From Blasia pusilla (taxonomy: Eukaryota; Marchantiophyta; Marchantiopsida; Blasiales), in NCBI GenBank assembly GCA_050084515.1, contig CM114275.1, forward strand, positions 4,464,001 to 4,528,000: DNA of 64,000 bases. Reading direction: 5' to 3'. The first letter of the stretch is position 1, and each line of letters opens with the position of its first letter. The notes beneath the pieces were generated by a model. That model searched no databases. It was not told the DNA's origin and worked only from the letters and a program-made list of their open reading frames with translations. Below, piece by piece: positions 22,089 through 32,049 of the stretch. Both the position numbers and the translations under genes were made by a program.

Positions 22089-23106
22089 GTGTGTTTGCAC
22101 AAAATCTTGAGAGAGGCTACTTCTTTGTCAATTCGTTCTCGCCCTCCTCGGCTGGGTGAAGGGAAGTTAAATGGGTCTAACTGTACATTGTGGAAGTTCA
22201 AAATGAGAATTGTCCTCGAATCATTTAAGATCTGGGAGACGGCCACAGGGGTCAATTCGAATTCACAAGCTACTTTGAGTTTTGCATGTTCATCTCCATC
22301 TGGGATATGAATCCTGTTATATTGCTGACATGGAAACGCAGAAACGCTGATGCTCTATATGCAATTGTCACGAATGTAACTGATTGTGTCATGACTCTCA
22401 TTCAACATATAACCACTACTGTTGAGGCATGGAACATTATGAAGAATCAGTATGAAATAAGGAATAAGACTCGGATTCAGAATCTGGAGAATCAGCTTAC
22501 GTATGAGAAATTTTTAGAAGGAGAAAGCGCGGAGCAAGGATCAAGAATCTTCAAGATCAGATGGCGTCCATAGGAATTTCAAAGTTTATCGAAGATTTGG
22601 CACGTCGGTGTGTAAGGATTTTGCCTCCAAGGTATGACATTTTGGTCACTGCATTGAATACTCAAGTAAGACCCACGTCGCTTACTTTTGAAAAATTTAG
22701 TGCAATGTTGGTAGAAGAGGAAATGCGCTTCAAAGCAAGAGAGGGAAGTGATGCAGCATTTACTGCCAATGTACAAAGAGGTAGAAATCATGATTACAAT
22801 TCAAATGTCAAGAAGAAATTTCCAAGGAAAGCCTTCAAATGCTTTTATTGCTTCAAATTCTTTGATAAGATGACCAGACATCTTATCAAAGATTGTAGAA
22901 AGAGGAGTCATGATGAGAAGAACGGTTGTTTAAGACCTAAGAAGGAGTCTGGAAATTCTGTAGAACTAGGAGAACATGAAGTAGATGTTTGGGTAGCAAA
23001 CGAAGAGTTTTGCACACAGGCAGAACATTCCACTAAGTCAAAGAGTGAAGATGCATGGGTGCTCGATAGTGGAGCATCAAGGCATATGACCAATCATAAG
23101 GATTGA
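22089..23106 (+). pseudogene. Copia 2 Gag, zinc knuckle and protease
   Basis: Gag starts near 22089 (LGEGKLNGSNCTLWKFKMRI) and continues in shifted frames (TVEAWNIMKNQYE; LPPRYDILVTALN). The open frame 22561-23106 contains a knuckle with a stretched middle (CFYCFKFFDKMTRHLIKDC) and ends with the protease active site WVLDSGASRHMT. The stop at 23104 cuts the protease just after its active site. Confidence 0.75.
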
Positions 23107-23386
23107 AATAGCTCCTTAAAGCCTCTATAGGAGCCCATCGTTGTTACTGTTGGGAATAATGCAAAGTGCCCTGTTGAAGGGAAAGGCACAATTTCTTTAG
23201 TCTCACAAAAAGGAGATGAAAAGAAGTTAACTGATGTACCTACCAGAGTTGAAACAAAATTTGATTTCAGTAGCAGTATTATGTGATCGTAACCTAGAAT
23301 TTCGTTTCAGGAAAACTGGAGCTGTCATTGAGGATGCCAATTGGAAAGTAGTGGGTAAAGGTATATGACGTGGAAATATCTACGAG

Positions 23387-24275
23387 TTGTATGCTTTCAC
23401 GACATGTGTAGGTACAGATCTTAGTAGTAGTAAGTTGTGGCATGAAAGATTTGGTCACCTAAGCTTTTCCTTACTAAGTCAGATGCAGAAATCTGGCATG
23501 GTTGTTGATTTACAAACAATTTCTGGAGTGTCAGATACATGTGAAGCTTGTATGATGGGCAAGCAACACCGACAACCATTTCCACAAGAGTCCAGCAATA
23601 GAGCAAATTAAGGCTCCTCTAGAGCTGATTCATGCTGAGAAGAGTGGCATTAGGTGGTTCGAAACCGTACAGTGGTGGAGATGGCAAGATGTATGATGAA
23701 ACAAAAGGTTTGACAAAAGGATTTTTGGGTTGAAGCTGTTAATACTATCGTTTACATTCTAGATAGAAGTGCTACCAAGTCAATGCAAGGCATGACTCCT
23801 CATCAATCATACTCAGATAAGGTACCATTAGTCCAACACTTCAGGACTTTTGGTAGTGAGTGCTTTGTACATATTCTTGAAGCATCCAAGACCAAGCTGG
23901 AGTCCAAGAGCAAGAAGTGCATCTTTATGGAATACAATGATGAGTCTAAAGCTGATCGCCTATGGTGTCCTGATGCTTGTGAGTCGTGATGTGGTGTTCC
24001 AAGAACAGGCTCATCAAGTGGCTGATATCAGTGGTACGTCCATATTATCATCAAACAAAGAGATAACCTACCAAAGTACACCACCAATGTTTACACCAGA
24101 TCATCAAGAAGAAGAATTTGGTGATGATTACAAAGAGCAGCCTGCTCTTCCATTACAGTTGTCATACCCTAAGTGGATAAAGCAGCTCTTGGATGGTAAG
24201 GATCCATCAACAACTGATGAAGTTGTTACACATCCAAGGAGATCCAAGAGACTAGAGGAGCAGAATAGAGCTTAG
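23387..24275 (+). pseudogene. Copia 2 pre-integrase and integrase remnant lacking the catalytic core
   Basis: LWHERFGHLSFSLLSQMQ and CEACMMGKQHRQPF (23387-23611) are the GAG-pre-integrase and zinc region. Within about 80 bp the sequence jumps to VEMARCMMKQK and FWVEAVNTIVYILDRSATKS, which belong to the end of the integrase core. The part holding the D-D-E residues is therefore deleted. The region after it (24,000-24,275) is the usual variable linker before RT. Confidence 0.7.
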
Positions 24276-24290
24276 GCACATCTCGTCAAC

Positions 24291-25088
24291 ATGGCCTTGA
24301 TAACAGAGGTCTTGAAGGTGGAAGAGCCATCATGCTTGGATGAGGCCCTTACTCATCCTCAATGGAGAGAGGCCATGCAGATGGAGATGGACGCTATTCA
24401 GAGAAATGAAACTTGGACTTTGGTTGAGAAGCCAAAGGACAGGAAGATAATACGCACCAAGTGGGTGTACAAGACCAAGAACAAGTCAGGAGGTACATTG
24501 GATAGATTCAAAGTGAGGTTGGTTGCACAAGGATGCTCAAAAATCAAATGTTTTGACTACTATGAGACTTTTGCTCCTACTCCAAGGATGACATCCATTC
24601 AAATTGTTCTAGCAGTTGTAGGAACAAGACATTGGCATGTATACCAATATGATGTAAAGTGTGCCTTTCTCAACAAGAATCTCAAGGAGGAGGTGTATGT
24701 ATCTCAACCACCAGGTTTTTAGACACCCGGATCAGAAGAGAAAGTGTGTTTACTTCATCGAGCATTATATGGGTTGAAGCAAGCCCCAAGGGTATGGTAT
24801 CAACGAATAAATACATTCTTCCGAGAGAAGGGTCTCATCAAGAGTCCGTCAGAAGTAAATTTGGATGTGTTTTGCAAAGATGGGATGTATATGTTGATAG
24901 TCCTGTATGTGGATGATCTTATCATCAAAGGAGACCATAGTAAGAAAATAGAGGAAATGAAGGGAGTGTTGAAATTTGAGTTTGAAATGTCAGATTTAGG
25001 TCTTTTGCACTACTTTATAGGGCTGGGGATTTGGCAGCAGTCAGATTCTATTTTCTCTCTCAACAAAAGTATGCTAGAGAAATCTTGA
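24291..25088 (+). pseudogene. Copia 2 reverse transcriptase
   Basis: MQMEMDAIQRNETWTLVEKP, TKWVYKTKNKSGG, RLVAQGCSKIKCFDYYETFA and YQYDVKCAFLNKNLKEEVYV precede a stop at 24721; the next segment gives LHRALYGLKQAPRVWYQRI and the catalytic IVLYVDDLIIKG. This is a textbook plant copia RT (RVT_2). One stop (TAG for the usual PPGF..P.. junction) and a frameshift near 25080 disrupt it. Confidence 0.85.
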
Positions 25089-25855
25089 AGGCATTCGGGA
25101 TGACGGAGTGTAAGGAAGTGGTCTCACCAATGGAGGTAGAGTTGAAACTCTTGATGGAGGACGTTTCACCATTGGTAGATGAAAATTTGTACAGAAAGCT
25201 TGTAGGCAGTTTGATATTTTTGTATAACACTAGACCAAGGATTAGCTTTGCTATGGAAGTATTGAGTAGGTTCTCAACCAAGCCTCGTGAGAACCATTGG
25301 AATGCAGGGATACGTGTGTTGAAGTACATCAAAGGAACTATCGAGTACGGCATCACCTATGGAGCAGAGACGGAAATGACAGCTTTTTTTTACTCGGATT
25401 GGGAAGGAGATTTAGATTCTCGAAGATTAGTTTTGGGTTATTTCTTCTTGGTAGGATCAGGTGTGGTGTCATGGGTCAACAAGAAGCAACCTACAATGGC
25501 TCTTTCTTCTACCGAGGTAGAGTACAAGGCGGCTTGTTATCCGTCTTGTGAAGCAGTATGGTTGAGATAGATATTGGAGGACATAGGAGAAGCACCAGAA
25601 AGTGCTACTATAATGTGGTGTGACAATTAGAGTTGCATTTCCATAGCACATAATCATGTGTTTCATGCTCGTACAAAGCACATAGAGATCCAGTATCATT
25701 TTTTTCGTGTATTGATCGAGATAGAGGTTTTGAAGTAAGTCTATTGTCCAATAGATGATAACCGTGCAGACATCTTCACGAAAGCTTTGAGCGGAGATCA
25801 GCTTCACCGACATCTGAAGGGTCTTCGTATAGGTCCAAGACAGTTGTCCATATGA
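25031..25855 (+). pseudogene. Copia 2 RNase H
   Basis: The frame 25031-25570 includes SRFSTKPRENHWNAGIRVLK, GTIEYGITYGAE and MALSSTEVEYKAACYPSCEA, then after a stop the similarity continues (ISIAHNHVFHARTKHIEI; DDNRADIFTKALSGDQ) to about 25850. This is the copia RNase H domain at the end of pol, lying just before the T/G-rich 3' tract and the 3' LTR. Confidence 0.8.
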
Positions 25856-25877
25856 GAGTTTATATTTTTTTGGGGGG

Positions 25878-26324
25878 TGTTGGATTCTCAACATCCACTT
25901 CTTTGAGCACCATTAATCTAATCGGCCCCCTTGTATGAGGAGAAGCCTAGATTGATTGTTCCGACTTAGATGTCAAAGGAGTCATAGTAATATGACGTAG
26001 GTGGTTTTAGGAGTAGCGTTATTAGGATTATCTAACCCTATATTCAGCAGGGTGTGGGGCATCCTGATGCAATATAGAAGATTGAGCCAGTTCTAGAGCA
26101 AAAAAATTCTATTAATAGAAACGAAGAAAAATAGGTAAAAACCCTAGTTTTCCGAGTAGTGAAATAGTCGGGAGCCGCAGCGGTAGAGCATTCTCTTATG
26201 TTGAGTTATCTCCATGTTCAAGTTCCATTGAAGCTCTTCTATGAGCACACGGATGGACTAGGCCACTTTGTATCTCTAAGTTTTGTAAAGATTTCAGTGA
26301 TTTCGTCACTTCTGTTTTCTCACA
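25878..26324 (+). mobile_element. 3' LTR of copia 2
   Basis: Preceded by a TTTTTTTTGGGGGG tract and followed by the TTGAC target duplicate at 26325-26329. About 30-35 differences from the 5' LTR were counted by eye, so the insertion is not recent. Confidence 0.85.
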
Positions 26325-26329
26325 TTGAC

Positions 26330-27668
26330 ATCCAAGGAGAAGTCGTATCTCTTTATTTTCTTAATTTGATTGTATTCACAGGCCGGGGAGGTTACCAACG
26401 ATGAGCCTTTAGAGTGGATCACTGCTACTCCAATTCAAAGACCGCGACCCACCGAAGCGTCTACTTTAGGTACAAGGGAGGTAGCAACTATAACCCCATC
26501 GACCACATCGCAAAGCGTTTAGAGGACCAGGCAGAGGCCGACGGAAGGGTCTTTATCTTGGATACCCTCAAAAATGCCTGAGGTACCAAGACCTAAGAGG
26601 GTTTGGATGGAAATCCGTCAATAATTGGAAGAGGCAGCGGAGAGGCCAACGGCCGAAGCAGTAGAACTGATGGTTGTTCTTGCCGATTTGCAAGATAATT
26701 TGGTTGTGCAGCCTATGCACACCACCTTACGACATCTGGATTCATTTTTTGGAAGTTCTGGATCCAATTCTTGAAGAATTGAAGAAGATGGGAAATTTTT
26801 TTGACCACCCGTCGGCAGAAGAATACATAGGACCTCTCAGGAACTTGCGTCGGGTCCACCTGCAGCAAACGGTCAATGAGTCAATGGAGCGCTAGAATCG
26901 GGCGCAAGAAACTAAAATTGGAGACCTTAAATAGTCTCTTAGGCAAGCAGAAGCAGAGCTAGTAGAAGCAAGGTACGAATCTTGTAATGCCTGACAAAGG
27001 GAAAGCTTGGCGGTGGATATCGAGCATGGGGCAGATCAACTCTTCGTACAATTACAACAATCTTTGTTGCACGCGGAGAAATTGCAAGAGCAAATTGATC
27101 TCATCCAGACTTGTCTTCAGAGTATGATGATGGAGAGCGCGGAGAAAGGGAAGATGATCCTGGAACACCAACATACCAACAATGATTTGATCTTGCAGTG
27201 GAGCCAAGTCATAACGAAGATTGCGGTGTTGGAAGTAGAGTAGAAACTTAGGGCGAAAGTACAGCAAGAACCGGAAGAAGCCCAAGACATAATTAAGGAG
27301 GTGGTTCAGAATTTTGACACGCAGATCACGGAAGAATTGGCCTATGTCAACCAGTATTGGAAAAGCAGATGCATACTGCTGCACTGCGTGAGGTAGCAGA
27401 ACCGCCGTGTTTGCAAGAACCGGCCATAGCATCTTTTGTACCTTTGGAGGTAAGAGAGGTGAACGAAATTTTAGGTTCTTCGAAGGTAGTAGAAAATTGG
27501 AGGCAGAGAATGAAGAACAACACGCCGAATCTGGTTAACTGATCGTTGACCATACATGGCCGACCCCCTCTTGACATTGAAATTGTAGAGTTAACAGATA
27601 ATAGGAGTCCTAAGAGGTAGCGAAGAGGTAGAATAGGTTAGAATGTTTGGGGGACGACTTACATTTGA
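26330..27668 (+). pseudogene. Unknown internal ORF of the gypsy complex, right part (coiled-coil-like)
   Basis: Continuation after copia 2. Several frames give fragments: VELMVVLADLQDNLVVQP, a helical stretch at 27007-27243 (FVQLQQSLLHAEKLQEQIDL) and a final piece at 27357-27542 (LEVREVNEILGSSKVVENW). Leucine/glutamine spacing suggests coiled coil. No integrase, RT or protease is present although the polypurine tract and 3' LTR follow directly, which suits a non-autonomous element or an extra 3' ORF. Confidence 0.35.
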
Positions 27669-27679
27669 GTGAGGGGGTA
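27669..27679 (+). other. Polypurine tract of the right LTR
   Basis: GTGAGGGGGTA abuts the TGTGATAACCC start of the right LTR and resembles the tract at 15894-15910. Confidence 0.6.
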
Positions 27680-29158
27680 TGTGATAACCCACACTTACGA
27701 GAATTTTGAAAATTTGATGTTTTTGTACTAAATCATAGTAAAGTCTTTATGAAGTGAAGACTAAAGACTCACTACTGGAAGTAAAGAGTCTTATTTACTG
27801 CACTTGTATGGAAGGAGTAATGGATAGAACTATGATGAGAAGATAAGAAATGGTAGAAGATAAAGGACTGTCTTGGAAGAGTGAGAATTGTGTAAAAGTA
27901 GGAAAAGATAGGAAAAGAAGTTAGAAGAGGAAGTGCGGGTGCTTCGAAGTGAAGACCGCAAAAAGAACGATGTAAAAGACTGTCAACAAAGACTAGAGAA
28001 GAAGGACTAATACTCTAGAGCAAAGACTAAGAACTCAAAGAAGGAAGAGGAAGAAGCGGAAGAGGTCAAAGAGTCTTCACCAAAGTGGACAAGAATATTA
28101 AAGAGAGGAATAGAAAGATAGAGAATCCTTGGGAGAAAGCTGAAGTAAAGACTCTTCGCGGTGACAGAAGGATAAGGGTCTTCGTGCGAAGATAGAAGAG
28201 GAAAGAGACAGACTACAAAGACTAGGAAGAGTCTTTGCAAAGAATGACAAAGAGCACGAAGACTATCAAGATTGGATCGTCGCAGTAGTTTTGGAAGCGA
28301 GGAAATGGAGAGTCGCGATAGTTACACCCGTTTAAAAGAGAGCGGAAAGGAAACGCCAAGACAATGAGCAGTCTTAGGAAGATGGAAGGTCAGAGAACTG
28401 GAATCAAAGCATTAGGATTAGCCGTTAGAAATCTATATTAGAGCAAGAAGACCAATAAGAACTGTAAATACTATTTAAAGAGCAATTAGAAGTAGAAGGG
28501 ATCATCCGTTCCCCTTGTATCTTGAACTCCTTAATGTTACTTCATGTATCTTGATTTTACTAGCAGTCTTTGTGAGAGTGTAAGGAGTTTTTTTGTGGGG
28601 ATGATTCAAACTAAAGAGTCTTTTACCTTCGGAAGCTTGTCCGACTTCTGAGTTCTTTCCACTCTTTGATGTAGAAGAAGAGTCTTCTCTCATTCTTTCT
28701 GATGTGCGGAATTGAAAGTAGATCTTATTGGGCTGCAGTAGAGATGAGAGTTGAGTCTTGTAGTTTCAAAATTCTAGAAGATAATCAAGAAGAAGCGTAG
28801 GAAAGCTGTTAAACAGTGACTAACTTGCCATGACAGATTTAGTTCTCAAAGTAGGGCGAGCGGCCATTCTTGAGGTGTCTTTGGGTCTTCATTGAGCTTG
28901 GTTATTACAGATTCACAAGAGTTTTTTCTCTACACTTGAGAAGAGTCTTTTCTATGAGGAAAGAAGACTATCTTATCTTCTCTTTACTTTTGTGAAGTTA
29001 GAGTTAGTAGAGTTAGCGAAGCGTTTTAAGTGAAGAAAGAGTTTATTCTTGATATTCTTTATAAAACCTCTCTTTACTCACAAAAAAATGGTCTCTTGGG
29101 AACAAATTTAATACTTAGCAATAAAAAGAGTATCTTTTTCCTTGAGTTATATGTTCCA
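27680..29158 (+). mobile_element. 3' LTR of the gypsy complex (uninterrupted copy)
   Basis: About 1.48 kb, TGTGATAACC... to about TGTTCCA, the direct-orientation counterpart of 15926-20744. It is rich in AAGACT/AGTCTT motifs. A TATA-like CTATTTAAAG lies near 28470. The sequence immediately to the right is a CAACCC palindrome, so the exact last bases are uncertain by a few positions. Confidence 0.75.
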
Positions 29159-29520
29159 CAACCCATCGGGGATCGACGGGTTGCTCAAGGACCTCGCCTC
29201 GATTTCTCTTCTCAAGGGAATTGTGCAACCCGTGAGGGACAGACACGTTGCTCGGAGACCGTGCCTCAATTTCTCCGGATGGTGGGAAATGTGCAACCCG
29301 TGGTAGATGGACGCGTTGCTTGGGGACCTCGCCTTGTTACCCCAAGACGAAGGAAGCTACAACCCGTCGGAGACCGACGGGTTGCCTGGGGACCTTGCCT
29401 CGTCAACCTAGGATGAGGGAAGTAGGAAACCCGTCAAAGAGCAATGGGTTGCCCGGGTACCTTGCCTTGTTACCCCAAGACGAGGGAAGTGTGCAACCCG
29501 TCGGAGACCGACGGGTTGCA
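29159..29520 (+). repeat. 67-bp tandem array with palindromic core (array 1)
   Basis: Six units start at about 29159, 29223, 29291, 29360, 29425 and 29492 (spacing 64-69 bp). Each holds a palindrome (arm TGCAACCCGTCGG and its reverse complement, centre AGA) followed by a less conserved spacer with CTCGCCTTGTTACCCCAAGA. The last unit (29492-29520) is an almost perfect 29-bp palindrome. The array ends about 115 bp before a TATA box. Confidence 0.85.
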
Positions 29521-29636
29521 CGTCCGATGAGAGCGATAAGTTGCACGTTTCCCACGTGCAAAGCACCGAAACGGCCGACGTCGCCGTCGATGCAACGGTT
29601 CCCACAAACCAACGGTCAACTCAATGGGTTGAAAAG

Positions 29637-29644
29637 TATAAAGG
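29637..29644 (+). promoter_or_regulatory. TATA box of module copy X
   Basis: TATAAAGG in a block (29535-29700) that is repeated at 31955-32100 upstream of the longer gene copy. Conservation of array, TATA and first codons in the same order in both copies supports a promoter. Confidence 0.5.
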
Positions 29645-29945
29645 CTGAGATTTTGCTCATTTCCATTTTTCATTCCGCGATTTCAAGAGCAGCTGTTCCT
29701 CCAAGCAGTTGAGGTTTTCTTCTCCGTTGACCACCTCGGTTACATTGAACCCTTTGTTGGAAGGTAACGACGATCTAGCAAATGAAGCTTCAATTTTGGC
29801 AAGCCCCTCTGCTCGAATGTGATGGCGCTTCACCACACAATGCTTGGAGAGTCAGTTTTAGGCACTCCATCAAAGCTTCGAGGGGTTTGTTGTGCACAGG
29901 AGCAGATAACACTAACAAGGATGAAGGAATGATTCAACCTGCACT

Positions 29946-30125
29946 ATGACGAGGAAGAAAACACAAGCAACAAAGGTAGGGAGCATCACTCTTAGGAGGG
30001 GTAAGAGGAGAGGAAGAGAGGAGAGAGGAGAGAGGAGAGAGGAAACTACCTTCAACCCAAAGAGATACTTTTTTTTAAGAGAGTTTCTTGTGATTTGAAG
30101 GGAGTTTCCGTTGGGTTGAAGAGAG
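29946..30125 (+). pseudogene. First-exon fragment of the ParB-methyltransferase family (copy X)
   Basis: ATG at 29946 starts MTRKKTQATKVGSIT, the same as the opening of the longer copy at 32325 (which has ATA in place of ATG). After about 17 codons the similarity ends in a purine-rich (GAGAG) expansion at 30000-30045 and a stop near 30100. It looks like a promoter plus exon-1 duplicate without the rest of the gene. Confidence 0.5.
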
Positions 30126-30327
30126 TAAAATTTTTGTGTGATTTTTTTTGCACTATTTTTCTGAGTGCTTAGGCACTCCCACACATTTTTTTTCCTCTTC
30201 CACATTTTGGCAACCCGTCAGAATCTGACGGGTTGCAATTTGCACAAAATTTTAAAAACTGAAAAATCATTGGAATCATAAATGTGGAACAAATCACTTT
30301 TTCCATCCAAGGTCTGGAAAAAATCTA
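30126..30327. other. Non-coding stretch with one perfect palindrome
   Basis: The only feature is a perfect 27-bp palindrome at 30210-30236 (arm GCAACCCGTCAGA, centre A). Confidence 0.6.
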
Positions 30328-30909
30328 TCATTTGCCCTTGGCTGAATAGAGTTCAAGCTCAAAGTGAAGGTTCTGGCAAATGAAAGTAAAATCTAAGACC
30401 TCATTTTGCATCCTCAAAGTGGTTTCTTTAAAATACTTTGCACTTATTTGAGGGACGGAATTGGTTGGTGGATTCCTACTCCTACCTCCGAACGAACGTT
30501 TGAAGTTGGAGTTACGAACGTTTGAAGTTGGACTTGATGCCGGATCTACTGAGCTTGGAGTGGCAAACGTAGAGCTTGGTGCACTAGGAAATTCCGGACC
30601 GTCTACTTGGGAAATAGAGGAATTGAGAGGCAAGCCATAAACTCTGTATTGACCATTTTTTAGAGGTAGGAGATTCCATACTTTATAGTCTGCTATCACT
30701 GGTTGGACTGTCTCACCTACAACATCCTCCATACCGTCCACCTTAACATCCTTGGAAACAAAGATTTTTCCAATTTGGAGAAGAAATCGCACTAAGAGGA
30801 AATTTTCATCCACTGGTATGAAAGATTCATAAGCTTGTGGTCGAATAATTTCTAATTGAGGAAGGGCCGCTAGATGACTGCCACAAGTGAGTTTCACATA
30901 ATTATCCAT
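30328..30909 (-). CDS. Hypothetical 193-codon ORF
   Basis: An uninterrupted frame in otherwise stop-rich AT sequence, with a good start context. The protein opens MDNYVKLTCGSHLAAL, has a mixed hydrophobic N-terminal half (ENFLLVRFLLQIGKIFVS; LLPLKNGQYRVYGLPL) and a serine/proline-rich middle (SAPSSTFATPSSVDPASS). A 22-bp tandem duplication at about 30495-30531 encodes part of the NSNFKR region. I do not recognise a domain. It runs against the methyltransferase-family genes and sits between two copies of their promoter module. It may be an exon of an unknown gene or of another transposon. Confidence 0.4.
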   Translation of the reverse strand: MDNYVKLTCGSHLAALPQLEIIRPQAYESFIPVDENFLLVRFLLQIGKIFVSKDVKVDGMEDVVGETVQPVIADYKVWNLLPLKNGQYRVYGLPLNSSISQVDGPEFPSAPSSTFATPSSVDPASSPTSNVRNSNFKRSFGGRSRNPPTNSVPQISAKYFKETTLRMQNEVLDFTFICQNLHFELELYSAKGK

Positions 30910-31183
30910 TCCCAGATGATTCCACCGGGTGGAGAATGAGAATAAGAATTAGAATGGGAATGGGAATGATAATGAGAATGTTTAATTTATAGTGAATAGT
31001 GACCGTTATTCTCCTGACAAAATTCGACTCACAAGATGTTGTTTGGTAGGTGAGATTGTGTGACAGAATGGATTCAATCCTTATGCAACCTGTCAGAGTC
31101 CAACGAGTTGCAAAATTTGGAACTCAAACACGTGGGTTGCAAAGCCACGGAGTACCATCTTCTGTAAGAGTCCTAGTGCAACT
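30910..31183. other. Simple repeat and isolated palindrome
   Basis: GAATGA/GAATGG-type repeats occupy 30930-30985. A degraded palindrome lies at 31084-31112 and another at about 31186-31212. No gene is seen. Confidence 0.5.
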
Positions 31184-31448
31184 TGCAACCCGTCGGAGTC
31201 CGTTGGGTTGGTACCCCTTGCCTGTCTGACCTGTGTGATTGGAGTTGGGATTTGCTTACATCGAGACACGAGACATTGTATGGATTTGCTACGGCAATCC
31301 GTTGGGGACTGCGACGGGTTCAAAAGGCACCTAACCTCGCTTTCCCTTTTGGATCTCGCGTTGATTTCTCTTGTCCAATGAACTGTGCAAACCGTGAGTG
31401 CAATTTTTCCATATGGTGGGAAGTGTCCAAACCCACGGTAGACCTTGT

Positions 31449-31950
31449 AACCCGTCGGAGGGCAACGGCTTGCCTCGGGACTATGCTTTATCGCATTGTT
31501 ACCGGAGGACGAGGAAAGCGTGTAACCTGTCGGTCTCTGAGGGGTTGCCCGAGTACCTCTCCTTGTTATCCCAAGATGAGGAAAGCGTGCAACCCGTCGG
31601 TCTCCGACGGGTTGCGCGGGTACCTCGCCTTGTTATCCCATGATGAGGGAAGCATGCAACCCGCTGGTTTTCGACGGGTTTCCCGGGTACCTCGCCTTGT
31701 TACCCCAAGACGGGGGAAGCATGTAACCCGTCGGTCTCTGACGGGTTGCATGGGTACCTGGCTTTGTTACCCGAAGACAGGGGAAACGTGCAACCCATTG
31801 GTCTCCAAGGGGTTGCCTAGGTACCTTGCCTTGTTACCCGAGGAAGAGGGATGCGTGCAACCCGTCGGTCTCGGACAGGTTGCCTCGGTAACTCGCCCTG
31901 CATCCCCAAGACGAGGGAAGCGTGCAATCCGTCGGAGACCGACGGGTTGC
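31449..31950 (+). repeat. 67-bp tandem array with palindromic core (array 2)
   Basis: Eight units start at about 31449, 31520, 31588, 31653, 31721, 31789, 31855 and 31921 (spacing 65-71 bp). Cores are GCAACCCGTCGG/CCGACGGGTTGC with centre TCT in most units and AGA in the last. As in array 1, it ends roughly 90 bp before a TATA box. The long open frame through it (31183-32037) is a by-product of the unit length and not a gene. Confidence 0.85.
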
Positions 31951-32041
31951 CTGGGTTCCCACGTGCAAAGTTCCATAACGGCCGACACGTCGCCGTCGGT
32001 ACAACCCAAGAACCCAACAATCAACTCAACGTCTTGAAAAG

Positions 32042-32049
32042 TATAAAAG
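32042..32049 (+). promoter_or_regulatory. TATA box of the ParB-methyltransferase gene copy 1
   Basis: TATAAAAG, placed as in copy X (29637), 283 bp upstream of the first codon and just downstream of array 2. Confidence 0.55.

Larger units (their letters stand above)
21594..26324 (+). mobile_element. Complete copia element with perfect target duplication (copia 2)
   Basis: LTRs at 21594-22041 and 25878-26324 (448 and 447 bp, about 92 % alike by eye) start TGTTGGATTCTC and end CTCACA. TTGAC at 21589-21593 and again at 26325-26329 is a perfect five-base target duplication. Inside are primer site, Gag, zinc knuckle, protease, a damaged integrase, RT and RNase H in normal copia order. The element interrupts the unknown ORF of the surrounding gypsy complex. 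Stops and frameshifts throughout make it inactive. Confidence 0.9.

Noticed and set aside
30000-30045. Arg-Glu-rich continuation of the copy X first exon
   Set aside because: It is a GAGAG purine expansion that replaces the normal exon sequence.
29159-31950. The spaced palindromes considered as a CRISPR array
   Set aside because: This is a plant nuclear window, spacers are themselves repeated in the arrays, and there are no cas genes or leader.
31183-32037. A 284-codon open frame over palindrome array 2
   Set aside because: The 65-71-bp tandem units produce periodic peptides (NPSVSDGL-type) in several frames; there is no domain and the same occurs in all palindrome clusters.
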